NCBI RefSeq assembly: GCF_000001735.4
Contig: NC_003071.7
Coordinates: 8,921,151 to 8,985,150, forward strand
Length of the DNA stretch: 64,000 bases
DNA from: Arabidopsis thaliana
Taxonomy: Eukaryota; Streptophyta; Magnoliopsida; Brassicales; Brassicaceae
Direction of reading: 5' to 3'
The notes beneath the pieces were generated by a model. It searched no databases. It had not been told where the DNA came from and saw only the letters and a program-made list of their open reading frames with translations. Shown in pieces: positions 22,129-34,549 of this stretch. Within the stretch, counting starts at the first letter, position 1, and each line of letters starts with the position of its first letter. The position numbers and the translations under genes are program-made.

Positions 22129-23958
22129 TCACTCCGCCTTGGTTCCCTCGGCCTCAGTCACAGCTACAGGTTTCTCTCCCTCTCCCGAGGCAGCAGCATC
22201 AGGTTTCGCTGTTTCAACACTTGCGTCTTTGGCAGGTGAAGGACGTTTTTCCTCTGTCACCTTTGGATCTGCAGGTTTCCCATCTTTTAAGTCCTTAGCG
22301 TCTTTCCCTCCTTTTGCATCCTTCCCATCTTTCCCAGTTTTTGCATCTTTGCCATCTTTCGCATCCTTCCCATCTTTGGCATCTTTGGCTGGAGGAGGAG
22401 GCGGCATCATGTGAGGTGGGGGATTTGTCTTGAGCTTCAAGAATATCTGCCTCATTCTCCCTAGATCAGTTGGCTTCCCAGGTTTAGGACCCTGAATAAC
22501 ATTCACTGATGGTTTCTTGTCCGGATCCTTTTTCCCTCTCTTTTTCTCAATGTTGGGAACCTCACGAGGGATTAGCTCTGCAATTGCTTTCCAGTAATGC
22601 TTGTCAACTTCTTTGTGGAACTTCTCTTGGTTAGCCCAGTATAGCTGCAAGAGAGGCAAAACTCACACAAGTTTCCAATACATCCAAAAAATCCCAAATG
22701 GCTGTGAATAGGAATTCTATCACTACTTACCTTCTCCTTTTCACGGTTATCAGTCTTGTTGGTCTCAATGGTCTTGTCTCTTTTCTCATAGAAGGCTTTC
22801 TTGAAATCTTCTGCTTCAGTTATGATCTGATTCCGCATCTCCTTCTCTTTCTTTTCCTTCTCCTCAAGGTGAATGGTGTTCAAACTGCACCAATGCGTGC
22901 CAAAATATCAGTTTAATTATGTCGAACAAGAAAAGCATGGTGGTTCCAGTCTAATCTGATACAGAATTCAAACACCAGAGAAGAAGATGATAGCTACAAC
23001 ACATACACTATTCAGGTTCTTTCTTATTCCAAATCAGATCACAGAGATTCTTTCATATACATAAAACAAAAAGCACGGTGGTTCCATTCTATCTGATACA
23101 GAATTGACACATCACAGAAGAAGATGATAGCTACAACACATACACTATTCAGATTCTCTCCTATTCCAGTACAGATCGCAGAGATTCTTTCGTATATGAT
23201 GAACTAAAAACCGTGGCGGTTCAAGTCTCTAATCTAATACAGAATGGAGACATCACAGAAGAAGATAATAGCTACAAGCCTACAACACATATACTACTCA
23301 GGTTATTTCTTATTCCAAAGCAGATCACAGATGAATTGCAATTGAAATCTGACCTACTTCAATTTCCTTAGTAACTCAGTCATAAAACACATTACTTTCA
23401 GTTTCAGTAACAAATGCGGAAACAATGACAAAAAGGTCACATCTTTCTAATAGTTGATCAAATGTGGAGGATCGCACAATCAAATCAAAGCTAAAATGAT
23501 TCAAATTCCACCTAAGATCTAGTAATCTACCATAGTCACAAGCTTGAGATCTAGCCCTATTCCATAACAAGCGATGAATTGAAATGAAAAAGCGAGAATT
23601 AGAACACTGACCGGCGCCACTCACGGCGTTGGAAACCCTCCTCTCTCATCTCATTTGGATCTGGAAGAATCGGACCATCGGAAGCGAAGATCGCATCACC
23701 ACCGCTGCCGCCGCCGTTTCCGTTAGCATCGTTAACGGAAGATTCAAAAGGCGAGGAAAAGTCATGGTTAGGTGAAGAAGCACCAAATCCATATCCATTT
23801 GGGGAAGCAGGATCTCCATTGAAAGAAGAGAATCCACCGGATTGATGTTGAGTCGGAGGTTGCTGTGCTTCGGAGAAATTATCGTAGCCACCAAAGTCTT
23901 CGTGTTCAGACGGAGAATGGGTTTGAGCTGGGAAATCTCCATCATCAAAAGTCGCCAT
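22129..23958 (-). CDS. CLC1: Clathrin light chain 1
   Basis: Regulatory subunit of the clathrin triskelion, binding heavy-chain legs during endocytosis and trans-Golgi budding. Exons are 23958-23612, 22884-22731 and 22644-22129, giving 338 residues. The acidic N terminus [20 protein letters not shown] is followed by a Gly/Ser/Asn-rich region. The heavy-chain-binding helix is [20 protein letters not shown] and onward to [20 protein letters not shown], with a bipartite Trp signature. The C-terminal third is unusual: a run of KDA/KDG/KGG triplets (about residues 270-300), then [13 protein letters not shown]. Intron 1 contains three ~138-bp tandem repeats, listed separately. Confidence 0.96.
22933..23332. 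repeat. Three ~138-bp tandem repeats in CLC1 intron 1
   Basis: Units begin near 22933, 23071 and 23209 (landmarks AAGCATGGTGGTTCC, AAGCACGGTGGTTCC, ACCGTGGCGGTTCAAG). Each carries CTGATACAGAAT or a variant, AGAAGAAGATGATAGCTACA and CAGATCACAGAGATTCTTTC. The units differ at perhaps 10-15 percent of positions, so the array is old enough to have diverged. It is spliced out of the CLC1 message. Confidence 0.85.
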
Positions 23959-24229
23959 GGTTAAAGGAGCTTTTGAGATCACAGATTCACAAGAAGAAGA
24001 CTTTTGATCGCTGGTTTTTGATTCACAAGGAAGCAAGACAAGAGAAGGAGATTATTAAACGCTGTCGTCTTTCAAAGTTTTGCGTAGATCTGATGATTTC
24101 ATTATAAAAATGCCACGTTGACCAAAAACGTGTAACCAACTCACCGAACCGGTCGTCTAAAAATGATGTCGTTTAGTCTTTCTTCTAGAACACAAAATCG
24201 ATTTTGAGCTTTAACGGAAAGAGACGACA
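23959..24229. promoter_or_regulatory. Divergent promoter, CLC1 / GCL2
   Basis: Only 271 bp separate the two start codons. ATGTCGTTTAG at 24166-24176 is related to the CGTCGTTTAG motifs found upstream of the PPR gene and of the 93-residue protein gene. An ACGTG core lies at 24128. Confidence 0.5.
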
Positions 24230-25891
24230 ATGGCGGGTCGGTTCTTCGATAACGTGATGCCTGATTTCGTGAAGGAGAAGGAAAGTGTATCTGGAGGAGA
24301 TACGCTTAGGAATCTGCTTGCTATGCCGTATTCGTCTCTCTCGCAGCAGCTCAAGCGGTCCGCTTTGGATCTCAAAGAAACCGTAAGCGCAAATCTACTC
24401 TTCTTCCTTGTGATTGGTTAGGTTACTCTGAAATGGTCACTAAGTTGTTATTGTTGGTATCTCTCAGGTAGTGATTGAAACTTGGGGTTTTAGTGGACAG
24501 ACTGTTGAAGACTTCACTCTTTACTCTGGAACTCTTGGAGCTGCGTTTTTACTCTTTAGAGCTTATCAGGTTACTGGCAACGCCAACGATCTTTCCCTCT
24601 GCTTGGAAATCGTCAAAGCTTGTGATACTGCTTCTGCTTCCTCAGGGTATCTTCTTTTTCTTCTCCCTTGTCTAATAGCTTAGTTCTATAGAAGAAACAA
24701 GTTGCTTTGAATTGTTGGTTAACTATGAGACTTTTTTGGTAGGGATGTTACTTTTCTCTGTGGCCGAGCTGGTGTTTGTGGTCTTGGCGCTGTTGCAGCT
24801 AAGCTTTCTGGTGAGGAAGATTTGCTCAATTACTATTTGGGACAATTTCGTCTGGTGTGCTTCTTCTCAGCTTTGTTTTTGGTCCAGTTTTTGTTTCTCT
24901 TGGTTGTGTAATTGAATTGAGGATTTTTTACAGATAAGACTATCTAGTGATCTTCCTAACGAGCTTTTGTATGGAAGAGTTGGTTATCTATGGGCTTGTC
25001 TGTTTATCAACAAGTACATCGGCAAAGAAACTTTGTCTTCAGATACCATCGTAAGTGCAATTCTTTAGGATGATAGAGCTATTGATGAGTCTCGTTCAGT
25101 TTCTTAATGACTCAGACTCAGTGTGCAGCGCGAAGTTGCTCAGGAGATTATCAAGGAAGGAAGATCAATGGCTAAGAAAGGAAGCTCACCGCTTATGTTT
25201 GAATGGTATGGCAAAAGGTACTGGGGTGCAGCACATGGACTTGCTGGTATTATGCACGTATTGATGGATGTTCAGCTGAAGCCTGACGAGGCAGAAGATG
25301 TGAAGGGAACCCTTAAGTATATGATCAAGAATCGGTTTCCAAGTGGAAATTACCCTGCTAGTGAAGAGGATAAGAAGAAAGATATTCTTGTGCATTGGTG
25401 TCATGGAGCCCCTGGGATTGCCCTCACACTTGGGAAGGCGGCTGAGGTGATGGTGCCTTTTTAGTCGAAATCTTTGTGTGTGTGTTGTTTTATTTGCTTT
25501 CAATACATTATTGAGAGAGAGTTGATCTCTGGGAAATGAAAACAAAACTCAGGTTTTTGGGGAGAGAGAGTTTCTGGAAGCGAGTGCAGCTGCAGCAGAG
25601 GTGGTTTGGAACCGTGGATTGCTCAAGCGCGTGGGGATCTGTCATGGAATAAGTGGGAACGCATATGTTTTTCTTGCGCTTTACAGAGCTACGGGAAGGA
25701 GTGAGTATCTATACCGTGCAAAAGCCTTTGCCAGTTTCCTGCTTGATAGAGGCCCCAAGTTACTCTCAAAAGGAGAAATGCATGGAGGTGATAGTCCTTA
25801 TTCCTTGTTTGAAGGCGTTGCAGGCATGGCCTATCTCTTCCTTGACATGGTCGACCCATCTGAAGCCAGGTTCCCAGGTTACGAGCTTTAA
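24230..25891 (+). CDS. GCL2: LanC-like protein (GCR2-like 2)
   Basis: Eukaryotic member of the lanthionine synthetase C-like family, a double alpha barrel with a zinc site. Exons are 24230-24382, 24468-24646, 24743-24854, 24934-25050, 25129-25446 and 25553-25891, giving 405 residues. Family Gly-rich repeats are visible: LYSGTLGAAFLLF, LCGRAGVCGLGAVAA, LYGRVGYLWACLF, WGAAHGLAGIMHVL, HWCHGAPGIALTL, ICHGISGNAYVFLAL and EGVAGMAYLFLDM. The zinc ligands are the Cys of HWCHGAPG and the CH pair of ICHGISG, all retained. Plant members were once proposed as ABA receptors, a claim since disputed; mammalian relatives act on phosphorylated dehydro-residues. A soluble cytosolic protein is most likely. Confidence 0.94.
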
Positions 25892-26345
25892 ACTTCTTGA
25901 TCGATAACAATCTCCGTCCATCAAATCCTTCTCTCTTGTTATGGAGGATGCACAAGGTAAGAGAGGGTGTGAGTGTATGTGTGTTTAGTACTAGCAAAAT
26001 CTTCTTGTTGTTTGATGGTGAATAAGTTTGAGTTGATATATAGCCGAACTGTCCGGAGAGCCTGTAACTTTATGAGTGTTAGAAGGAGAGTGTGAAACAT
26101 GAAGTGAACACAAAGGTTCTGTCATTTCTGTATATATTGTCTTTTGAGTTGAGTATCACATGGTTTCTTCTTGAAACAAGGAACAAAAAAACAGAGCAGT
26201 TGGTTTCTTTGGAATATGCACTGGGTCTATACCATCATCAAACGCACTTACAAAATCTATCTTACGTTCTTTGGATCTAATGCAAGAACAGAACACCATA
26301 AGAGTATCTTTTCACTTCTGCCTCTTCTACTTTAACATGATCAAT
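25892..26345. other. Interval between convergent GCL2 and PLT4
   Basis: 3' untranslated DNA of both genes; nothing else seen. Confidence 0.5.
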
Positions 26346-28020
26346 TCAAAACTCCTGTTCCTTGCGCACAAGACGCTCAGCATCTCCAAGCTCAACTTCA
26401 CCGTCTTTTCTTTCCAGCCCACCCTGAAACATCAACTCTATCTGCTCCAGTGACTTCCCGCTTGTCTCGGGGACTAGCACATACACGAAGATAACTGAGA
26501 GTGCAGACACGAGGGAGAAAACGAAGAAGGTTCCTCCAACAGTGATGGCACGTGACACAGAGAGGAAGGACATGGCCACCAGACCGCTGCACACCCTGTT
26601 CCCAACCGCCCCAAGCGCAGATGCCTGGGCTCTTAATCGTAATGGAAAGATCTCTGATGTCAAGACCCAGCAAACAGGTCCCATTCCTATGGAGAAGAAG
26701 GCAACGTTTCCACAAACAAAGAGAAGCGCCAAGGTTATCCCAAGCGTTCCTTGGCCGAGGAATGTGAGCGTAAAGCTTAGACAAAAGAGACACAGAGTCA
26801 TTCCTATTGTGCTCACATAAAGCAGCGGTTTCCGGCCAACACTATCAATCAGGAAGGTGGCAAATAGTATGAACACTGTTTTCGTGACACCAACAGCGAC
26901 AGTTGCAGCGAGCAGTTTGGTCTCGTCTTGTATCCCAGCCTCTTTCAGGATCTCTGGACTATAGTAGACTGTGGCGTCAATTCCTGTGATCTGCTGGAAA
27001 CACTGGATTCCAAATCCAACAATCAGCATTTTCCGTACAACAGGAGATGGGCTAAGAAGCTCACGCCACACGGGCCTGTCCTCGCTGCCTTCTGTATGTG
27101 CAGCCGCCAGTTGTATCTCTGCAAGCCGCTCTTCCGCTTCGTCATCTCGCTCATTCGTTTTCATGAGCACCTCTCGTGCACTGTCCACTCGGCCTTTCAT
27201 CACCAGCCACCTCGGCGACTCAGGGATCACACACAGCGCAAATCCTATGAACACCGAAGGAAGAATCCCAACTGCAAGCATGATCCTCCAGCTGATATGC
27301 ACGGAAAGCCCCGAGAAAGCGTAGTTCGAAACATAGCCCAGCAAGATCCCTAGATTTATGAAGATCTCAGGGAACGAAGTGAAAAATCCTCTAGCTACGG
27401 TGGGGGATATCTCGGCGATGTAGACAGGAGCGATCATGACACCAAGCCCAATCCCAATGCCGGCTAAAGTTCTCCCTATCATCAAAACCTCGAAAGACGG
27501 AGCGACAGCCATCACGGCAGCACCAGTCTGGAAGACGAGAGCAGCCAAGGCCATGGTCCATTTTCTACCGATAGAGTCAGAGGTTCTGCCGCCGGCTAAG
27601 CTGCCAAAGAGTGAGATGATGCTAAGGCTACCAATGAGCACTTCCGTCTGCACCTCCGTTATTTTGAGATCCTGCTGTATGAACAACACCGCACCGCTCA
27701 TTACCCCAACATCTGACAAATACCAAAAACAGAGCACACATACCTTTTTGTAAGTCAACAAAGTAAAGAAGAAGAAGAAGAATCCGATTATATAAGTAAA
27801 ACCGACCGTAGCCGAGAAGAACATTGTTCAAGGATGCAAAAAAGGCACAAGCCATAACGTATTTTCTGGTTCTACTGTTTCTAGCCTCTGCTTCACGATG
27901 ATTCTGCGATTCCTCCGCGTCGGAGTCCATTCTCTGATACTTATTCTTCTTATTTCCGACAGAGACCGCCGGAAAACCCGAGCCACCGCCATTACCAACC
28001 TCCGGAAGATTCTTCATCAT
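26346..28020 (-). CDS. PLT4: Polyol/monosaccharide H+ symporter
   Basis: Major facilitator superfamily sugar/polyol transporter of the plasma membrane. Exons are 28020-27807 and 27712-26346, giving 526 residues. Twelve membrane spans are apparent. Signature motifs: GGRTSDSIGRKW (loop 2-3), PESPRWLVMKG after TM6, QQITGIDATVYYSPEI in TM7, DSVGRKPLL (loop 8-9), and PETSGKSLEQIELMF after TM12. The N-terminal cytosolic tail is Gly/Lys-rich. The only intron falls just after the first span (LNNVLLGYG/DVGVMSGA), the position expected for the polyol-transporter subfamily. The symbol (also PMT4) is from recall of the locus. Confidence 0.92.
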
Positions 28021-29011
28021 CTCCCTCCGCCGAGGCTTCAGACAGCAGACTCAGGTGGTGTCTGTTTTCGGAAAAAAAGAGAATTCAGACAACGACTTGA
28101 GGAAGAAAGTCGTAGATCTCGGAAGAAGGGCTTTAGATGACCAGATCTGAACCGGAGAGACTTCTTAGAAATCTCATCGTCTCTATTTGACCAAATTGGT
28201 GGAATTTTCTAATGAGGTAATCCAATTTTCAAAAGACAACTTGACTCCTTCCATTAACATTACGTTTCAAGAAATAGGATTTTTTTTCTTTTCTTAAAGC
28301 GTAAAAAAAGTTGGAAAGATATTTAAGAACTTATTAAATTAAGATAGATTAGAGTTTTCAAGGTAATAACAGCTCATCTGTTAGCTTAGCACACACTCTT
28401 AAAAGGCATGAAAACATTTATTGAAAACTAAATAAATCAGGGTTTCGAGTTTGGACAGTTAACCTTTATTATGAAAAAAATGGAATTAACCTCCAATGGC
28501 AGCTTGCTCCCTATGAATGAGATCTGTCGGTGGTTATTCCAAGCTCATTGGAACTACAGAGACAGTGTCATTGACGTGGCAACAACAATCTTTAAATTGA
28601 TTGATATTTTTCTTCTAATTTTGTAATTTCATAAAATACAGACCTCATATTGCTGCAAACCTTGGATTATAATCTCCTTTATGAGCTGGATATATACTAT
28701 ATCTAGATAGCATTCTCTATATAGAGCAATTTCTTTCTTAGGCTTGTAGACTAATTATGAAACAGTGGCAACTTCATGAACACAACCACCTTACGAGTTT
28801 TATTATCACATGTTCCATTCCAGACAGATTTGCAACTAAAACAACATTCATCTTTCTTTATCTCTCAAGAAACAACAATAATGTACAGATACACTTCCGC
28901 TGTAAAAATCAAACTGCTCATTCATACGTTTAATGCTTTCAAACTCAAACAAATAAATCACTTCCTTGGGATGGGAAAATACAATACCAGTGAGGCTGCG
29001 ACTTGGGGAAA
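28021..29011. other. Intergenic: PLT4 promoter and AP5M 3' UTR
   Basis: About 1 kb. The PLT4 5' leader is purine-rich (28060-28150). The region 28200-28700 is A/T-rich with no supported gene. The AP5M 3' UTR probably covers 28800-29011. Confidence 0.5.
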
Positions 29012-31463
29012 TCACACGACGGCTGCTGATGGAGCTTTCCCCAATGTGTTCCACAATATATAATCCCCTGAAGTCACCTGTTTACGCACATATCATGTAG
29101 AGCGCCTTTAGAGTTTTATCCAATCCGGTTCAAACGTTTCCTGTGCACTTCAATATTTATACACTATATATTGTTGGCAGTGTCTTACCTGAGCAGAAAA
29201 CTCAACCGGTGACTTTGTGGTTGGGTAGATATTGACCTAGTAAAACAAAAGGAGGCCATAATAAGTCGATAATATGGGCTAACACTGTTAACTAATCATT
29301 GCAAGTTGCGAAAGCTTACTGATTTTGTGTCGATTGACATTCGAGATACAGATGCCCCGACAATCTTGAACGAGACCTGTAAACCAGAAGATAGATTTGA
29401 ACAACAACCAAGTCCAAAAGATTTCAAAAGGAAGCCAAAGACATACATACCTTGGCATAGTCATAGGCTTGCCAGCAGAACGGTTCCTCCAACTCAGCTG
29501 CTGGGAGATCCTTGTTCATTTTCTGCACCAAGAAGTCCTCCACGTTCACCACATTCTCAGCGCTCTCATCCTCACTCTCTTCATCATCCCCATCCCCTTT
29601 TCTTCTGCTCTGCAATGGACTAAACTTGATTGTCCCAGGGAAAGTTGCCTCAAGGCTTTTCCCAGAAAGACTACGTCCGCTGCCCAGAATCCTCCACTCA
29701 ACAGAGTGTTCTGTGGTTAAAACAGTCCCAGCTGACGGAGTCCCATCAAATGCCACTATCCGTCTCCGTGGAAAGGGCATAGTAATAGTGCAAAATTCCA
29801 TTGACAGAGGAGCCTTGTAACCTTCCATGAGGTGCACCTTGAAGAGGAATGCACCCTCGTCTTCTGAAACCATTGATAGCTGATAGAACCCTTTCACTGG
29901 TGGTCCGAGTCCACAACCTGCCTGGTATCGCATGAGAACAAAGTTACCCAAGGGAGGCTGGAAAACAATGTTCTGCTTGTCAATCCCATGTGCTGGAACT
30001 TGGGCACATGGATGGAAAGATATAGCTTCGATATGGGCTGTACTCAGCCCTGCTAGAGGAAACGACACATCAGGCAGCCCTTCTAGTTCTGCCCGACAGT
30101 TTATCTGTCCCGCAACAGATACATTATCAGGAATCTCATCGCGGTCGTACATTGCAGCGCTAACGGTCTCATGAATTGTGAACAATAGCCTTTGCTTTCC
30201 TTTGTACAGGTATGGCTTCCATGCTGGTTGCTTAAGTTCTTGGGGAGGAGGATCAGCAGAGGAAAAACCATTCGCTTTCATAGCAGATATATTAGACAAG
30301 CTGAGGTCTAATGGGGTACCTGCAGAAGTGATCAAAAGATTTCAGGGTTTGATAGCACATCAATCAGGAAACAAAGTCTACCAGGTAACAGAATATACCA
30401 TATATGAAAGAGGGAAAATACTAACCAAACGGCATAGCAGTAGCAATAAAGTTTCTAAGTAAATCTCTATCCAGTAATCTTGACCCTGCTTTGGGAGCAT
30501 CCGATGCTGTAGCTCCAGTTATTGCAGCTCCAGACGGGTTAGATGATGCAACAGGTGCAGCTACAGGTTTAGCCCTCGATGAGATACCAATGCTTCCAGT
30601 TAGTGAATCAAACAACCCCCCAACTGATGGTGACACACTTACAACAACCTCAGGTTCCACTGTATCACCAGAAATGATGTCACCAAATGCATGAGCCACC
30701 ATAAAAGCCCTACAACATGAGTGACAAGACAAGTGCATCCATCAAGGAGTTGAACATCACTCTTAAATCAAAAGCATTGCCCTTAAGGAGCTATAAGTAC
30801 CCTGTAATGGATGAAATGTTAAGCAAGAGAGATGATAAACTCAAATCTTCACCAACAGCTGGTCCACAATCAGATCTCCTACAAAGCTTGACGTAATCCT
30901 TCATCTCCTTTGGCTCAACCAAAGGCAAGACGAGGATAGAGTAAAGCGCTTTGGTATGCAGAGCAATAGGCCAGAGAATGTTCCTTTCATCATCATCATC
31001 ATCATCTTCTTCGGTTAAGCAAAGGCTGATAATATGACGAGTGATGGGATCATCAACCCAAGAATCCGATCCTTTGGTGGATTGAGCAACACGTATACCA
31101 TATCCACGAGTAGAGCCTTCCCTAATTCGGATTCGAAATTCAATTTTACATTTCCAGAAAATCTAATTAAGCTAAACAAGAGAAAGTGTTGTACCGTCTC
31201 TTTCTTCGAGTAAAAGAATCGGAGATTTGTTGATCAGTGGGAAGTCTAGGAAGATCTAATCCAGTGTTTTCGTTCTCCGTCTTGTAAGCGGAGCACCATT
31301 GCTTCTCGACGACCGGAAACCTCCTGATTTTGCATACAAATTAAGAGTAGAAATTGGAATGAGTGAGATTTGGGTTTATAGAAGAAATTTGAAACCTGGA
31401 GAAAACAACAGTGTCTTGATTGTTGATGATCCAGAGAGCTCTGATACTGCAACCAGAGGGCAT
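29012..31463 (-). CDS. AP5M: AP-5 complex mu subunit (clathrin adaptor medium-chain family)
   Basis: Medium subunit of the fifth adaptor complex, acting at late endosomes. Exons (minus): 31463-31396, 31323-31195, 31121-30801, 30709-30426, 30319-29451, 29376-29320, 29236-29189 and 29077-29012, giving 613 residues. All borders are GT/AG and phases agree throughout. The N-terminal longin-like part starts MPSGCSIRALWIINNQDTVV; the mu-homology domain covers roughly residues 290-613 (ISFHPCAQVPAHGIDKQNIV, NFVLMRYQAGCGLGPPVKGF, TEHSVEWRILGSGRSLSGKS). An acidic insert GDGDDEESEDES lies inside the mu domain. A polyaspartate EEDDDDDD occurs in exon 3. A TGGGCC element at about 31668 sits in the promoter. 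Confidence 0.92.
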
Positions 31464-32101
31464 AATTGTACGGCTGCTGATGAAATCCCCAGTGATGAAT
31501 CTGGCTAAGCTAAGGGACGAAGGCACATACGTAGTTGAATTGATGTATACGGCGGTTCCGATCACAGAGCCGTTCTGGTTGGTTTTGGGACGATGACGAA
31601 GAAGAAGACTCCGACGGAGTATCTAAACGATGATGGGCCGAATGTTTGGGTCTTCTTAAAAGTTTAATGGGCCATATGTTTTACGACTGAGAAAAGGTCC
31701 AAGAGTCCCCAAATCTAATGGCCTGGATTCCACCAACGGTCAAATCCTTCAACCCTACTTTTCAAATTGCTTCTTCTAGGGGTTTTGGTGAATCGCTCTG
31801 ACTTGAGCTTAAATTTACCATAGAAATCCTTTTAAGGCTTATCGATCGAAGAAGTTGAGATCGAAGATGTAGCGATCGAGGGGAGAGGAAGAGTCATGTA
31901 TGAGAAGGGAACTCTTTGTTATGAATTAAATTAGAAATATGCTTGTCCTTGTTCAAGAATCAAAAGTTCATGTGATTGAGAAAATATAGGAATGACATGT
32001 ATAGTCATCATCATCTGATTTTAAAAGACAACAAACTAGCGGGAAGATTTAAAGGAAACCGTAGAAAAAAGGAGAACAAAAAAATGATGGAGAAGAATGG
32101 C
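31464..32101. other. Interval: AP5M promoter and NDB4 3' UTR
   Basis: Site II-like ATGGGCC copies lie at 31633-31676, in position to drive AP5M leftwards. No supported gene is present in 31700-32100. Confidence 0.5.
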
Positions 32102-34549
32102 TTAGATGCTGCTAGAGTCACGGCCAAAGACAAAGCGTCGAGTCCAATCAGAGATGACGAGCATCCTTGTGCGCCAGCTCACCAGTTTGCTGGCGTAGAC
32201 AGAGTACCAAAGCCACTGGCTGCTGTGTCCAATGGAGACCCAATCTCCTGGCAGTTCAGCTGCTGTCTGTTCCCCTCCCAGTGGAGCAAACGATCCAAAA
32301 TGTCTGTACCTGAATGGCTGGAACCGATGTCGACCCTCTCCTCTGAACCTCAATGGTCCCTCTGGCTTCTTCTCACATTTCTCCATTTTGTTGAAGCACT
32401 TTGCAAGGTACTTCCCTTGTTGTGATGCAACCTGTATAAGAATCAAAACATCAAAATCTGTGTGGTGGATTGATTTCATCTTGTTTTGATCTATAACAAG
32501 CTTACCTGTGCAGTTGCTGGAAGGTTCTTCATCTGTGAATCAACCTCAGAGAGAGCTTGCTTAAACTTTTCGATATTCACTTGTGTGTCCTCACCATTTG
32601 CACTCTTGAGCAAGTTTGCAATGTTCTTCAGCTTATTCTTCTTCAAGTAGAGCTCCACCTGAGGGTACCTCTGGCAAATGTCTTTAACCACACTATTGAA
32701 ATCTTTCTTCTTCAAAGTTCCTGTGTTTCCCTTGTCTGCTTTGTTGAAAATCGCAGCTATATCTTCCTGTTTGTTCAACAACATCAAGACAAAACAGAAG
32801 GTTAAAGATTCATTCATCAACTGAGATGTGACACAAAGGAACAATGTCAAGAGAGATGATACCATGACTCTGCGTTGGTTGATCGTTGCAGTGTCACCTA
32901 AAGCATAGACACCGTCACATCCCTCTACTCTAAGCCATTCGTCGGTAGCCAAGACACGTCTCTGTCCCTGTAACCATACTCAATCTAGTTAGGTGGGACA
33001 CTAGCAAATGATTTGGTTAGTCAAATGATTTCTTCATGTGATCAAGTGTAATCTAACCTGACCAATCTGCTGCATAAAGTCTTTGATGACAGGACGTGAA
33101 CCAATTCCTGTTGACCACACAACCATACCATAAGGTTCGGAGACAATCTTGCCAGTTTCTCTTTCCTTTGTGGATATCTCATCAGCAGTCACTCCCACAA
33201 CCATTGAACCTGTCTTCAGATCAATACCATCTCGCTGGAACTTTTCCTCAGCAAAAGCAGTGATTCTCTTGTCAAACCTGAAGTAGAATTGAACCAACAT
33301 TGGAAAAGCAGTAGATTTAGCCAAAGTTAATGAAGCTTGATGGGTGGAACTTACATGTTGAGAATGTGGTCGCCTGCTTCAAGAAGAGTGATTTTTGTGA
33401 ACTCTTGGACCTTTGGGTAAATCTTAGCCACATCCTGGACTAGGAAATCATGAAGCTCTGCAGAGAACTCGACTCCAGTTGGTCCTCCACCAACCACAAC
33501 GAAATGCAGAATCTTTTTCCTCTCTTCTTCAGTTAGATTCGGAAGAGAGGCTCTCTCGAAACAGTCGATGACTGAATGACGAATGTTTAGAGCATCCTCT
33601 GCTTCTTTGAGGAAATAGGCATGTTCCTCAACTCCAGGGGTGTTGAATGTGTTAGGCTTAGCACCAACAGCTAAGATGAGAATGTCATAATCCATGTCAA
33701 ACTCTGTTGTGCCCTTAAGACTTGACCCTTCCTTGGACCGGCAGTGGATTTTCTTGTTCGATGCATCAATCTTGACACACTCTGCTTCTTTGTACTCAAA
33801 TCCTTTCTTGCGCATAAGACCACGAATGGGTTCAACAATGCTACGGGCTTCGACAGTACCATTGGTGACACTTGGCAAGAGAGGAGTGAAGAGGAAAAAG
33901 TTACGAGGAGAGACAACTTGAACATCATAGTTAGGGTTGTTCAAGTAACTCAAGAAGCTGTAGCCGCTCCATCCACTGCCAAGAACGACCACCTTCTTCT
34001 TCCTTATTGGGTTGCCATCTGAGTCAAGAGTAGCGTCTGCGTGTAATATACGTTTCAATGGATTCGAGTCTGAATACACCAGTACACCACCACCACCACT
34101 GGACAACAATACATAAAAAGACACAAACCAAAATAATTGTTAGACCCACGTTACTTAAAAAAAACATAGATCTGAGTCGAAAAAGGTATGAAGCTTATAG
34201 AGATGGTATGCATTATATCATGCATCACAGCTAGGGAAGAGGCCAAAAGAGGACAAGCGAAAAATTCGGACACGTGCATAGGAGTGGTCAAAAACATCAC
34301 AAGACTAAAAATACTAAGAAAACAGTCAAAGCATCTATAAAGAGAATTGGAAACAAAAGAGTTATATAGATTCTACAGCTAAAAGAAGAATAAGAAGAAG
34401 AAGAAGAAGAAGAAGAAGTGTAGAATGGTGAAGGAGATCTAAAGGAGAATAAGGAGAGACCTGAAAGTGCTGAGAAGAAGAATCTTGGAAGTAGAAGGGT
34501 AAGCCTTGAATAAGCTAGAAGCTCTCTGGTAAAAGCTATGGAAACTCAT
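32102..34549 (-). CDS. NDB4: External alternative NAD(P)H dehydrogenase, mitochondrial
   Basis: Type II NAD(P)H:ubiquinone oxidoreductase on the outer face of the inner mitochondrial membrane; it passes electrons to ubiquinone without pumping protons. Exons: 34549-34461, 34098-33355, 33277-33058, 32967-32863, 32766-32506 and 32431-32102, giving 582 residues. First dinucleotide-binding fold (FAD): KKVVVLGSGWSGYSFLSYL; second (NAD(P)H): HFVVVGGGPTGVEFSAEL, whose second strand ends in an acidic residue (ITLLEAGD), favouring NADH. GVYALGDTATI closes the FAD site. An EF-hand insert follows, but its loop DKGNTGTLKKKD lacks acids at positions 3 and 5, so Ca binding is doubtful. Intron 1 holds a GAA repeat (34384-34418). 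Confidence 0.96.

Noticed and set aside
22933-23332. CRISPR-like array
   Set aside because: A plant nuclear intron; the units are whole tandem copies without repeat/spacer alternation.
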